NCBI GenBank assembly: GCA_900554535.1 | Contig: USIA01000058.1 | Span: 1-9,616 of the forward strand | DNA from: an uncultured Oscillospiraceae bacterium | GTDB lineage: Bacteria; Bacillota; Clostridia; Oscillospirales; Acutalibacteraceae | DNA: 9,616 nucleotides | Direction: 5' to 3' | In this document: positions 1 through 6,746 of the stretch, in pieces | How the letters are laid out: the number at the start of each line of letters is the position of its first letter | Position numbering within the stretch: position 1 is the stretch's first letter | Notes under the pieces: model-generated | Told to the model about the DNA's origin: nothing | Databases searched by the model: none | Seen by the model: the letters and a program-made list of their open reading frames with translations, nothing else | Program-made: the position numbers and the translations under genes

Positions 1-1474
1 CCGAAACGGCCGCCACCGCCTCTTTCTGGCCGATGACGTGTTTGTTGAGCGTATCCTCGATATGCGAGAGCTTTTTGAGCTCGCTTTCCTGCACGCGGCT
101 TGCCGGGATGCCGGTCCACAACTCGATCACATGGGCCAGATCCTCCTCCTCCACCGGGGCACCGATCGCAGACGGTGCCAGTGCGATGGCGCGGTCCTGC
201 AAGCGGGACATTTCCGTGCGCACGCGGGCAAGCTCCTCATAGTCGTAATCCGTGCCTGCATCGATATCCGCGGCCATGTCCTCTTCTTCACTCGTCAGGC
301 GTTTAAGGTCATTTTGGATTCGATCGTATTCGGCCATGGACTTGTTGCGCAAGGCGGCGCAGGCGCACGCTTCGTCGAGCAGGTCAATGGCCTTATCGGG
401 CAGGAAACGGTCGTTGATATACCGCTCTGCCAGCACCACCGTGCGCTTGGCAATCTCGTCTGACACACGCACGCGATGAAAGTCTTCATAGTAGTTTTTG
501 ATCCCCTTGAGAATCTCGGTAGCTTCCTCGACAGAAGGTTCTTCCACCGTCACGGGCTGGAACCGGCGTTCCAGGGCCGCATCCTTTTCGATATACTTGC
601 GGTACTCCGTAAAGGTCGTGGCACCGATAACCTGGATCTCCCCGCGGGAAAGCGCGGGCTTGAGGATATTGGCGGCATTCATGCTGCCCTCGGCGTCGCC
701 GGTGCCGACGAGGTTGTGCACCTCGTCGATAAAGAGGATGATGTTCCCCTCCTCTTTGACCTCGTCAATCAGGCCCTTGATGCGGCTTTCGAACTGGCCG
801 CGGAACTGCGTGCCTGCCACCAGGGCGGTCAGATCCAGCAGGTGAATTTCCTTCTTTTGCAGGATCGAAGGGACCTTGCCCATTGCAATGCGGATGGCAA
901 GGCCCTCCGCGACAGCGGTCTTGCCGACGCCCGGCTCGCCGATCAGGCAGGGGTTATTCTTTGTGCGGCGGCAGAGAATCTGCACGACGCGGTTCAATTC
1001 CTTGTCGCGGCCAACCACGCGGTCAATCGCCCCGGATTTGGCGCGTGCAGTCAGATTGGTGCAGTAAGCATCCAGATGCTTGCGCTTGGTGCGCGGCTTC
1101 TCGCGCCTTGTCTTTTTGGGCGGCGCTGTCTCGGAAGCGCCCGATTCCTGCGCGGGCTGGGCATTGGCGTTCGGATTCCCGCCGTAAATATTCTGCAAAA
1201 ATGCAGGGAATGTCGCGGCGCCGCCCGGCACAAAGCCGCTGGTGGTGTCGTCATCGTCCCCGTCCTCTGCATTGGGATTCATCAGTTGGCCGAGCTCTTC
1301 TTCCATCGCTTCCATTTGCTCGTCCGTAATCCCCATTTTATCAATTAAATCATTGACTGGCTTGATGCCCAGCTCCCTGGCACAGGAAAGGCACAGCCCC
1401 TGTGTCTCGCTGGCATCTGCTGTTTGGGAAATAAAGACCACAGCCGGTCTTTTATGACATCTTGAGCACAACAT
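1..1474 (-). CDS. clpE: ClpE-like AAA+ Clp protease ATP-binding subunit, N-terminal part (runs off left edge)
   Basis: Hsp100 unfoldase that would unfold proteins and thread them into ClpP; 491 residues are visible. The N-terminus carries a four-cysteine zinc finger (C3, C6, C28, C31) instead of the usual double Clp-N repeat, which is the hallmark of ClpE. An acidic then basic low-complexity linker follows (about 55-132). The first AAA+ domain starts near 133: Walker A GEPGVGKT (179-186), Walker B ending in D250-E251, and an arginine pair R303/R304 after ALE as the likely arginine finger. Residues about 375-435 form a charged coiled coil with a UVR-like stretch, as in ClpE. The visible part ends at the IGQ motif (481-483) that opens the second AAA+ domain. 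An in-frame TGA lies 9 bp upstream of the ATG at 1474, so this start is the first possible ATG; its Shine-Dalgarno is weak. It is preceded by a long leader with inverted repeats. It could equally be labelled ClpC-like, but the zinc finger favours ClpE. Confidence 0.9.
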   Translation of the reverse strand, partial: MLCSRCHKRPAVVFISQTADASETQGLCLSCARELGIKPVNDLIDKMGITDEQMEAMEEELGQLMNPNAEDGDDDDTTSGFVPGGAATFPAFLQNIYGGNPNANAQPAQESGASETAPPKKTRREKPRTKRKHLDAYCTNLTARAKSGAIDRVVGRDKELNRVVQILCRRTKNNPCLIGEPGVGKTAVAEGLAIRIAMGKVPSILQKKEIHLLDLTALVAGTQFRGQFESRIKGLIDEVKEEGNIILFIDEVHNLVGTGDAEGSMNAANILKPALSRGEIQVIGATTFTEYRKYIEKDAALERRFQPVTVEEPSVEEATEILKGIKNYYEDFHRVRVSDEIAKRTVVLAERYINDRFLPDKAIDLLDEACACAALRNKSMAEYDRIQNDLKRLTSEEEDMAADIDAGTDYDYEELARVRTEMSRLQDRAIALAPSAIGAPVEEEDLAHVIELWTGIPASRVQESELKKLSHIEDTLNKHVIGQKEAVAAVS

Positions 1475-1503
1475 GTATCTTCACTTCATTTCTTCTGCCC
1501 AAA

Positions 1504-1535
1504 TTTCGAAAGGCAGGCGTATGCGTCTTTCGAAA
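1504..1535 (-). promoter_or_regulatory. Inverted repeat TTTCGAAAG-N14-CTTTCGAAA in the clpE leader
   Basis: Two perfect 9-bp arms (1504-1512 and 1527-1535) lie 30-61 bases upstream of the clpE start. Each arm contains the self-palindromic octamer TTTCGAAA, so the site is both an inverted and a direct repeat. It may be an operator for a dimeric repressor or an RNA hairpin in the leader. CTGCC/GGCAG pairing (1495-1499 with 1512-1516) would compete with the main stem. It does not match the CtsR heptad repeat or the HrcA CIRCE element. The function is inferred; the repeat itself is directly visible. Confidence 0.5.
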
Positions 1536-1557
1536 CAAGGACTTATTTTTTGGGTAT

Positions 1558-1591
1558 GCGGCCCATCCTGCATCAAGTAGCGTCGGGCCGC
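1558..1591 (-). promoter_or_regulatory. Hairpin at the probable 5' end of the clpE leader
   Basis: GCGGCCC (1558-1564) and GGGCCGC (1585-1591) form a perfect 7-bp GC-rich stem around a 20-base loop. On the minus strand it lies just downstream of the candidate -10 box at 1599-1604, so it would sit at or next to the transcript's 5' end. On the plus strand the stem is followed by six T and looks like a terminator, but no plus-strand gene precedes it. Confidence 0.35.
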
Positions 1592-1598
1592 CTTTTTT

Positions 1599-1627
1599 AT
1601 TATAGCGCACTGTGCAAGCGAAATCAT
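1599..1627 (-). promoter_or_regulatory. Candidate sigma-A promoter for clpE
   Basis: A perfect TATAAT -10 box (1599-1604) reads toward clpE. At 17-bp spacing the -35 position is ATGATT (1622-1627), which matches TTGACA at only three positions. The spacer contains the small palindrome GCACAGTGC. A weak -35 would fit a repressed or activator-dependent stress promoter. A second TATAAT lies at 1634-1639 but has no -35 match. Confidence 0.4.
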
Positions 1628-1663
1628 CACAAAATTATAAATCTTTTTGCGCTCGCGTTTTTT

Positions 1664-1675
1664 ATTCGATCGAAT
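1664..1675. repeat. 12-bp perfect palindrome ATTCGATCGAAT upstream of clpE
   Basis: This self-complementary dodecamer lies about 37 bp upstream of the candidate -35 box. It is enclosed by a wider 8-bp inverted repeat, TGCAAGCG (1613-1620) and CGCTTGCA (1678-1685), separated by 57 bp. The geometry resembles an operator or activator site, but no known regulator motif is recognised and chance is possible. Confidence 0.3.
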
Positions 1676-1689
1676 CGCGCTTGCAAAAT

Positions 1690-1722
1690 AGAAAAGAAAA
1701 AGCCGGGACGCCCCGGTTTTCG
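1690..1722 (-). terminator. Rho-independent terminator of the cvpA/CDP-alcohol transferase unit
   Basis: On the minus strand, CCGGG-GCGT-CCCGG is followed by CTTTTTCTTTTC; flanking A/T bases (AAA upstream, TTT downstream) lengthen the stem. It lies about 35-65 bases past the stop codon at 1755. A second perfect stem sits just before it (GCATGCGG at 1724-1731 with CCGCATGC at 1743-1750). The A-run on the opposite flank could make it partly bidirectional. Confidence 0.8.
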
Positions 1723-1754
1723 GGCATGCGGGGAAAAGTCCGCCGCATGCAGGT

Positions 1755-2366
1755 TCACTTTTTCGTTTTGCGTTCTTTATCCATGACTTCGTCGAAGTCG
1801 AACTGGTCATCCGGGTCATCGCTTTTGAGAATACGGAAAAATTCACGGGCGTACATGACCAGCGCAAAAATCATAAGAGCGCACGTGACGACCAACAGTA
1901 CAAAAACAGGTACTGGCTGGTAGAAATTGAACAAATCCATCGCCAGTATCGTCACGAAGGTAATATAAAACAAAATGGTGGCGAGCTTTCCATACCAGCG
2001 GGCTGCACAGGGCTTCTTTTTATTTTTCAGCAGAATCCCGCCCGCAATCAGCATAATGCATTCTTTGCAGACAAAGACCAGCAGAAACGGCAACAGAATC
2101 GGGTGATGAATCGCCAGGCAAATAACCACCGACGCCTGGGTCAATTTATCGGAAACCGGATCCAGCATCTGGCCCAGCTCTGTAAACTGGTTGAAGCGCC
2201 GTGCAATATACCCATCGAGCGCATCCGTCAGGCCCGAACAAATCAGAATCGCCACTGCTACCGGAATATTATGGTTCAAATAGTTGATCATGAACGGAAT
2301 GATCAGGATGATACGCAGCACAGACAGCGAATTGGGTATATTGAAATTTTTATTTCTCTTTGGCAT
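1755..2366 (-). CDS. CDP-alcohol phosphatidyltransferase family protein
   Basis: Integral membrane enzyme of 203 residues that transfers a phosphatidyl group from CDP-diacylglycerol to an alcohol acceptor in the inner membrane. The complete family signature D-x2-DG-x2-AR-x8-G-x3-D-x3-D is present (D48, D51, G52, A55, R56, G65, D69, D73); the aspartates bind metal and D73 is the likely catalytic base. About five or six hydrophobic segments span the rest, and the C-terminus is a charged acidic then lysine-rich cytoplasmic tail (about 181-203). Length and N-terminus (IPNSLSVLRI) resemble PgsA, which makes phosphatidylglycerolphosphate, but related enzymes such as the eukaryote-type cardiolipin synthase share these features, so no symbol is given. 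The start at 2366 overlaps the cvpA stop out of frame by 17 bp, with a GGAGGG-type ribosome site inside cvpA, suggesting translational coupling. Confidence 0.9.
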   Translation of the reverse strand: MPKRNKNFNIPNSLSVLRIILIIPFMINYLNHNIPVAVAILICSGLTDALDGYIARRFNQFTELGQMLDPVSDKLTQASVVICLAIHHPILLPFLLVFVCKECIMLIAGGILLKNKKKPCAARWYGKLATILFYITFVTILAMDLFNFYQPVPVFVLLVVTCALMIFALVMYAREFFRILKSDDPDDQFDFDEVMDKERKTKK

Positions 2367-2916
2367 TCAGGTCGATTCCCTCCCTCAAAAATTGCTGGTA
2401 GAACGAATACAGCGGGTTATGATCCCGCTGCTGGGAATCCGCGGGTTTCTCCACCTGTGCGGGAAGCTTCACAAGCTGTGAATCAGAAAAGCTTTCCAAC
2501 TTCACCTGGTCCGGATATTTCTGCGCCAGGACAGGTAAAAACAGCCGCAGCAGCACGCACAGGACCATCACCAGCAAAACGCCTTTCACCGCGCCGACCA
2601 CACCGCCTAATATGCGGTTGATCAGATTCAGGCCCGGCAACTTGCACAGCAGATTCAGCAACCGGCCGGCCAGGCCCACCAGCACCTGAATCACCGCAAA
2701 AGCAATCGCCGTGCATAAAATCTGCGCAAACGCATGGCTCAAAAAATCCGCAGGCGCAAACAGGTCCGCCAGCCACTTGCCGGCGCCCGGCGCCAGCCAT
2801 GCCCCCACGATAAGGCCCACCAGTCCAATCAGGGAACGCACGGCGCCATTGACAAACCCCAGGACAACACATAGGATGCCCAATGCGATTAGAATTCCAT
2901 CCAAAACGGTGCCCAT
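2350..2916 (-). CDS. CvpA family membrane protein
   Basis: Small polytopic membrane protein of 188 residues. Four hydrophobic helices occupy about residues 5-22, 28-45, 62-92 and 103-130. The family-typical elements are a glycine- and charge-containing first loop (G20 to R27) and a final NRILGG...G..KG segment (about 100-112). A hydrophilic C-terminal tail of about 55 residues follows. CvpA proteins are linked to colicin V production in Escherichia coli; their biochemical role elsewhere is not settled. A longer reading from 2940 is possible, but the strong GGAGGG at 2921-2929 sits six bases before the ATG at 2916, so that start is chosen. It is the first gene after a good promoter (2955-2983) and overlaps the downstream CDP-alcohol transferase by 17 bp. 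Confidence 0.85.
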   Translation of the reverse strand: MGTVLDGILIALGILCVVLGFVNGAVRSLIGLVGLIVGAWLAPGAGKWLADLFAPADFLSHAFAQILCTAIAFAVIQVLVGLAGRLLNLLCKLPGLNLINRILGGVVGAVKGVLLVMVLCVLLRLFLPVLAQKYPDQVKLESFSDSQLVKLPAQVEKPADSQQRDHNPLYSFYQQFLREGIDLNAKEK

Positions 2917-2920
2917 ACGT

Positions 2921-2929
2921 TTCCCTCCG
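2921..2929 (-). promoter_or_regulatory. Ribosome binding site that sets the cvpA start
   Basis: CGGAGGGAA on the minus strand is six bases from the ATG at 2916. It would lie inside the coding sequence if translation began at the upstream in-frame ATG at 2940, so it argues for the shorter protein. Confidence 0.75.
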
Positions 2930-2954
2930 TTTCTAAACAAGCGAAACAGTTTTA

Positions 2955-2983
2955 ACTATACCATAGATATCGACATTTTACAA
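2955..2983 (-). promoter_or_regulatory. Sigma-A type promoter for cvpA and the CDP-alcohol transferase
   Basis: The -35 TTGTAA (2978-2983) and -10 TATAGT (2955-2960) are separated by exactly 17 bp. A TGG directly before the -10 makes it an extended -10 promoter. It lies about 39 bp upstream of the cvpA ATG. It splits this pair from the ecf-truA run to the right. In the rest of the gap (2984-3040) I see no clear terminator. Confidence 0.7.
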
Positions 2984-3040
2984 CCCGTATCATTTGCAAG
3001 CAGGAAACAGGCGCATTTATTCTATATATTCCCAATTTGT

Positions 3041-4291
3041 TCAAGAAAGTGTCACCATGCGAACTTCCGAAATACCCAGGATATAGACTTCGCTCTCCGA
3101 CCGCATGGCCAGGGCGCGGGCATCGCTGCCAGCATCCGCTTTGCCCAGGGCAGCGCCGGACGAGATGGAAAAGCTCTGCACCTGGCCGTTGACAACAGCC
3201 GCCATGGCGTCGCCAAAGCTGGAAACCGCATTGACCTGACCTTCCAGCTTGGCAGAGGCCGTCGTTTTTGCCTGCTTATTCAGATGCACCAGCGTTGTCG
3301 AGGTTCCATTGTGTAAGTTGCTCACTGCCAGCACTGCCGAGGTTTCTTCCAGATCCCATGCCGTCAGGTCCCCGCCATTATAATCATATTTTCCAAGTTC
3401 TGTGCCATCCGCCTTCAGGGCAATGGTCTGCTTATCCCCAATCGCCAAAAGGCTGGTCCCGTCAAACGCTATATCCCGCACATAGGTATCCGTATAGGTC
3501 GCGATGGGCTTGGCCGCTGCATTGGAATTGAAGTCGAGCACATAAATGGCGCTGACCATTGCGCCGTCCTTGGCGCCCACTGCCGCGACGGCCGCCTTGG
3601 TGCCGTCGCTGTTGAGCGCCATGGCGGTCGGATAATAATCGGAAAACCAGTATCGGTAAGCAACCGTGTTATTGTTCAGATATGCGGTCAGTTTTCCGCA
3701 ATAGCCGCCCGCCTCTGTGATCAGCGCGTAACGACCGTTTGCCGTCACATCACCGGTCAAGATTTTGTCGTCCGTCTCCCCGGAGACCAGGGTCTTGAGC
3801 TGGTTTTCCACCCGGTATCCATTGCTGCCGCGGCCATAGACAAGCACGCGTCCACCCTTGACGCGCATGACCGGGTCCGCGTAATTGTGCTTGCGGCTAA
3901 ACAGCGCTTTCGCGGTATTGTTCATGCACAAAATTGTGGTATCGCCCGTCAGATAAAGGTTCTTGCCAACGCTGCGAAAATTTTGAGGCGCTACGGTATC
4001 GCCATTGAGCTGGGCCGGATACCCATCGCCTACGCCCATACCGATCACCTGGGTCTGCACCCATTCCACCACGTTTTGCGGCTGCAAGTTTTCGCGGTTA
4101 ATCCAGATCACCAGGGCAACCACACAAATCAGCAGGATCACAATCACGCGGTAAATGACCCTGGGGTGCTTGCCTCTGCGCCCGCTTTTTTCATGCGGCC
4201 GCGGCGCGCCGATGGGCGGCAACTCGCCGGGCAAAAGCTCTTCCTGCGGGTTCGGCTGGCTGGTCCCAGGTTTCTTTGCGCGTTTTTTCAT
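3041..4291 (-). CDS. Single-pass membrane-anchored beta-propeller-like protein (DUF5711 family)
   Basis: A 416-residue protein of unknown function. It has a proline-rich, basic cytoplasmic N-terminus (1-45), one transmembrane helix (about 46-65), and a roughly 350-residue extracellular part. That part is built of repeated short beta-strand units with recurring G-x-x-L/A-A and D-x-T patterns, such as GRYALITEAGG, GTKAAVAAVG and GTSLLAIGD, as in WD40- or PQQ-like propellers. No catalytic residues stand out. The overall plan matches the DUF5711 family of Clostridia, by recognition of layout rather than a search. Its ATG overlaps the truA stop codon (ATGA, 4288-4291), so it is probably translated by coupling from truA. 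A scaffold or sensor role at the cell surface is a guess. Confidence 0.75.
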   Translation of the reverse strand: MKKRAKKPGTSQPNPQEELLPGELPPIGAPRPHEKSGRRGKHPRVIYRVIVILLICVVALVIWINRENLQPQNVVEWVQTQVIGMGVGDGYPAQLNGDTVAPQNFRSVGKNLYLTGDTTILCMNNTAKALFSRKHNYADPVMRVKGGRVLVYGRGSNGYRVENQLKTLVSGETDDKILTGDVTANGRYALITEAGGYCGKLTAYLNNNTVAYRYWFSDYYPTAMALNSDGTKAAVAAVGAKDGAMVSAIYVLDFNSNAAAKPIATYTDTYVRDIAFDGTSLLAIGDKQTIALKADGTELGKYDYNGGDLTAWDLEETSAVLAVSNLHNGTSTTLVHLNKQAKTTASAKLEGQVNAVSSFGDAMAAVVNGQVQSFSISSGAALGKADAGSDARALAMRSESEVYILGISEVRMVTLS

Positions 4292-5043
4292 GAAAGAACC
4301 CCCTCGTCGTAGAATACACGGTTGAGAAACAGCCCCTGCGGCGGCGCTGTGGGACCGGCAGCTGCCCGGTCGCGCGCGTCAAACACAGCAGGAATATCCA
4401 TGGGCCGCAGCTTCCCCTGCGCCACAGCCAGCAGCGTACCGGTCAAGATGCGCACCATATTATAGAGAAACCCATCCGCACCAATAATAAACCGCACCAA
4501 ATCGCCGTCGCGCTCCACACGGGCATGCGACACGGTACGGCAAAAATTGCGCCCCTCACGCTTGTCGAGGGTGCAAAAGGACGTGAAATCATGGCGGCCC
4601 ACATAATGAGACGCAGCCTCCTGTAACGTCTCCACATCCAGCGGATACCAATAATGCAGGGCGCGCCGGTATAAAAACGGGTCGCGCACCGGCGCGTTCC
4701 AGATCTGATAAATATACTCCTTGCCGCGGCAATCATACCGCGCGTGAAAGTCGGCCGGCACCTCGCGGCAGCGGAGCACCGCGACGTCTGGCGGCAGGAA
4801 GTGGTTGACCGCACTGACCAGCCGCGCACAGGGAATGTCCCGCCGTGTCCGCAGGGAGACGCAAAACATATTTGCATGCACGCCGGCATCTGTGCGCGAA
4901 CAGCCTTTCAGATCCGGGCGCTCATGCAGGACCTGCTCCAGGCTGTCCTGAAAAACCGCCTGCACGGTGATGCCATTGGGCTGTACCTGCCAGCCGTGAT
5001 AGCGCGCGCCGTCGAAGCGCAAAGTAAACAGCAGATTGCGCAT
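4288..5043 (-). CDS. truA: tRNA pseudouridine(38-40) synthase TruA
   Basis: Converts uridines 38, 39 and 40 in the tRNA anticodon stem-loop to pseudouridine in the cytoplasm. The 251-residue length is normal for the family. The catalytic aspartate is D52 in the motif SRTDAGVHA (49-57). Other family landmarks are the N-terminal FDGARYHGWQVQP (10-22), HARYDCRGKEYIY near residue 100, HDFTSFC near 155, and the C-terminal GFLYNMVRILTGTLL near 200. Most TruA proteins have G-R-T-D where this one has S-R-T-D. The ATG at 5043 is chosen because a purine-rich AGAGGGGGG lies just upstream and the protein begins at the conserved first strand; the longer in-frame extension to 5658 is antisense noise within the neighbouring gene. 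It sits 16 bp after the glycosyltransferase stop and overlaps the next gene by 4 bp. Confidence 0.97.
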   Translation of the reverse strand: MRNLLFTLRFDGARYHGWQVQPNGITVQAVFQDSLEQVLHERPDLKGCSRTDAGVHANMFCVSLRTRRDIPCARLVSAVNHFLPPDVAVLRCREVPADFHARYDCRGKEYIYQIWNAPVRDPFLYRRALHYWYPLDVETLQEAASHYVGRHDFTSFCTLDKREGRNFCRTVSHARVERDGDLVRFIIGADGFLYNMVRILTGTLLAVAQGKLRPMDIPAVFDARDRAAAGPTAPPQGLFLNRVFYDEGVLS

Positions 5044-5059
5044 CAGCGCCCCCCCTCTC

Positions 5060-6724
5060 TCATTTGGTAAAGCGATAAGCCGTGAAAACGCGGCTGTCAA
5101 ACATGCGCTGCGCATGCGGGCGTCCAATCGCCGCGCCGACAGACTGCAGCTCGGCCTGCACGTTCCCGGATCTCTGGATATAGACGAGCACAGATTCTCC
5201 GGCCGGGACGCCCGCCGCCAGCGCGGACAGCTGCTGCATCTGGCTTTCCGGCAGCAGGCAGATCTGCTTGTAATGGAGGAATTCTGGATATAGATAATAG
5301 AGATACTCGATATAGGGATCCCGGAACAGCACGATGTTGTAAGCGCCCTCATTCTGGGCAGCGGCGTCCTCCGGATTGGCAGTCTCCTGATCCGTATTTT
5401 CCAAGCCGGTGGGCCGCAGATTTTCCACGCATGGCCTGCCCAAACCCAGGCTGCCCAAGCCAACAGAAAGGGCGGCGAGTACGGCAAGCGCCCCGACGCG
5501 CACCCGTCGGCTGCGCAAAAAAGCGCGTACCAAGAGCCACAGCAATGCGCCCACCAGGAACATAACCACCGGAAAAATCGGGTACACATACCGCGACGCG
5601 TTGTAAGGCGCCACCAACGCCACAGAGTAGGTGTATCCCCCTGCGCCGACGGCGGCAATCAGCAGTTGCGCCACGCGGCAAGCGGTTTCCGGCTGGACCG
5701 GTTCTTTCCTGCGGCGCAGCCAGCGTACCAGTAGGAAAATGCCGCCCGCCGCAAGCACAGCCGCCACGATCACCATCACCTGCGTACTACCGAAAAGTCC
5801 GTTGCGTATGGCCCTGCAATAAGCATACAGCGTATCTTTCCACTTACCTTCACCGCTGGTGATTTTTTCCAACGCGCCACGTGCCCGATAACTGCTGAAA
5901 GCCTGGTGCAGGCTTGCTGGGAAGATTCCGATGCCCAGCGCCACGCCCGCGCCCACGCCGATCAGGCTCCTGCCCAGCAGGCGGAAACGCCGCTCCAAAA
6001 GCAGGTAGACGCCCAGCGCCAACCCTAAAAATAGCGTGTACAGCACAAAATAGTAATGGGTCAAAAAGCCGCCCGCCGTTGTCAAAGCGACCGCCACAAC
6101 CAGCCGCCAGCGGATCTGCCGGGCTTCTGCAATGCAAAATGCCAAATACGTAATGAGCACCACAAAAAACATCAAAAGCTGGTAGACACGGAAATAGAGG
6201 ACTGCGGAAACCGCCCCCGCGCTGAATCCCCACAGAATGACCGGGAAAAGCGCGGCCCAGTTATTTTTGAGCACCCGGCGGCCCATCTGCCACAGCAGGA
6301 TGCCGCAGAGCAGGAACAGCGGGATATGAAACGCCACGACGATCCATTTGCTGAATACCCCCGGTACAAAGGAGGACGCCAGGTGCAGCAGCATGAAATA
6401 CAGCGGTCCCAGCACATCGGCGTACTGGTTGAAATACACAAAGCCAAAGCGAAACGCCTCTGAGGGCTGGCAGGTCAAGAAATCGCGAAAATAGCTGGCG
6501 TCATGCCACTGGCCCAGATAGTCAGGCGCCGTTTTGGGATAGGGCACCGTCGTGGCACTGTTATTGGAAAGGAAAAATGTGAACAGCTCGTCTACATTAT
6601 ATCCCTGCCGCAGATAGGCAAAGTACACCAACACCACGGCCTGAACGGCCAGCACAGCAGCCAGCACCCAATAGACGGCCGGACCGGTTCCCATACGTTT
6701 TTTTTGCAACTCTCTCGTCTGCAT
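5060..6724 (-). CDS. GT-C fold membrane glycosyltransferase (family 39/PMT-like)
   Basis: Polytopic membrane protein of 554 residues with about ten hydrophobic segments and a C-terminal soluble domain (about 430-554). It probably transfers a sugar from a polyprenyl-phosphate donor on the outer face of the membrane. After the first transmembrane helix (about 16-36) comes D45-E46 in GYNVDELF, the position of the catalytic acid in GT-C enzymes. A second family landmark is DVLGPLYFMLLH (103-114), corresponding to the D-x-HPPLYY-LLH pattern, here with G for H. Others are THYYF (222-226) and SRYVYPIFP (377-385). Start choice: ATG at 6724 with GGGGG eight bases upstream; a GTG at 6730 is an alternative. 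It lies 22 bp after ecfT and 16 bp before truA, which are usually adjacent in Firmicutes. Acceptor and sugar are unknown. Confidence 0.75.
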   Translation of the reverse strand: MQTRELQKKRMGTGPAVYWVLAAVLAVQAVVLVYFAYLRQGYNVDELFTFFLSNNSATTVPYPKTAPDYLGQWHDASYFRDFLTCQPSEAFRFGFVYFNQYADVLGPLYFMLLHLASSFVPGVFSKWIVVAFHIPLFLLCGILLWQMGRRVLKNNWAALFPVILWGFSAGAVSAVLYFRVYQLLMFFVVLITYLAFCIAEARQIRWRLVVAVALTTAGGFLTHYYFVLYTLFLGLALGVYLLLERRFRLLGRSLIGVGAGVALGIGIFPASLHQAFSSYRARGALEKITSGEGKWKDTLYAYCRAIRNGLFGSTQVMVIVAAVLAAGGIFLLVRWLRRRKEPVQPETACRVAQLLIAAVGAGGYTYSVALVAPYNASRYVYPIFPVVMFLVGALLWLLVRAFLRSRRVRVGALAVLAALSVGLGSLGLGRPCVENLRPTGLENTDQETANPEDAAAQNEGAYNIVLFRDPYIEYLYYLYPEFLHYKQICLLPESQMQQLSALAAGVPAGESVLVYIQRSGNVQAELQSVGAAIGRPHAQRMFDSRVFTAYRFTK

Positions 6725-6746
6725 AACCACAGCCCCCTTCCTTTTT

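Noticed and set aside
476..1348. A 290-codon plus-strand open frame opposite clpE, and other long plus-strand frames
   Set aside because: It is antisense to an unmistakable AAA+ coding sequence and its translation shows no known domain. Such shadows are expected in GC-rich genes.
1558..1598. Plus-strand terminator-like hairpin followed by six T
   Set aside because: No plus-strand gene ends nearby. The stem is more simply explained as part of the clpE leader, though an antisense transcript end cannot be ruled out.
1481..1867. A 128-codon minus-strand frame across the clpE upstream region
   Set aside because: It overlaps the CDP-alcohol transferase in another frame, crosses the terminator and candidate promoter, has low-complexity composition and no recognisable domain.
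2917..2940. Upstream in-frame ATG giving CvpA eight extra residues
   Set aside because: The extension would contain the strong GGAGGG ribosome binding site and a charged segment atypical of the family's N-terminus.
5044..5658. N-terminal extension of TruA to a 456-residue protein
   Set aside because: The extra 205 codons lie in a different frame inside the glycosyltransferase and look like composition-driven noise. TruA proteins are normally about 250 residues.
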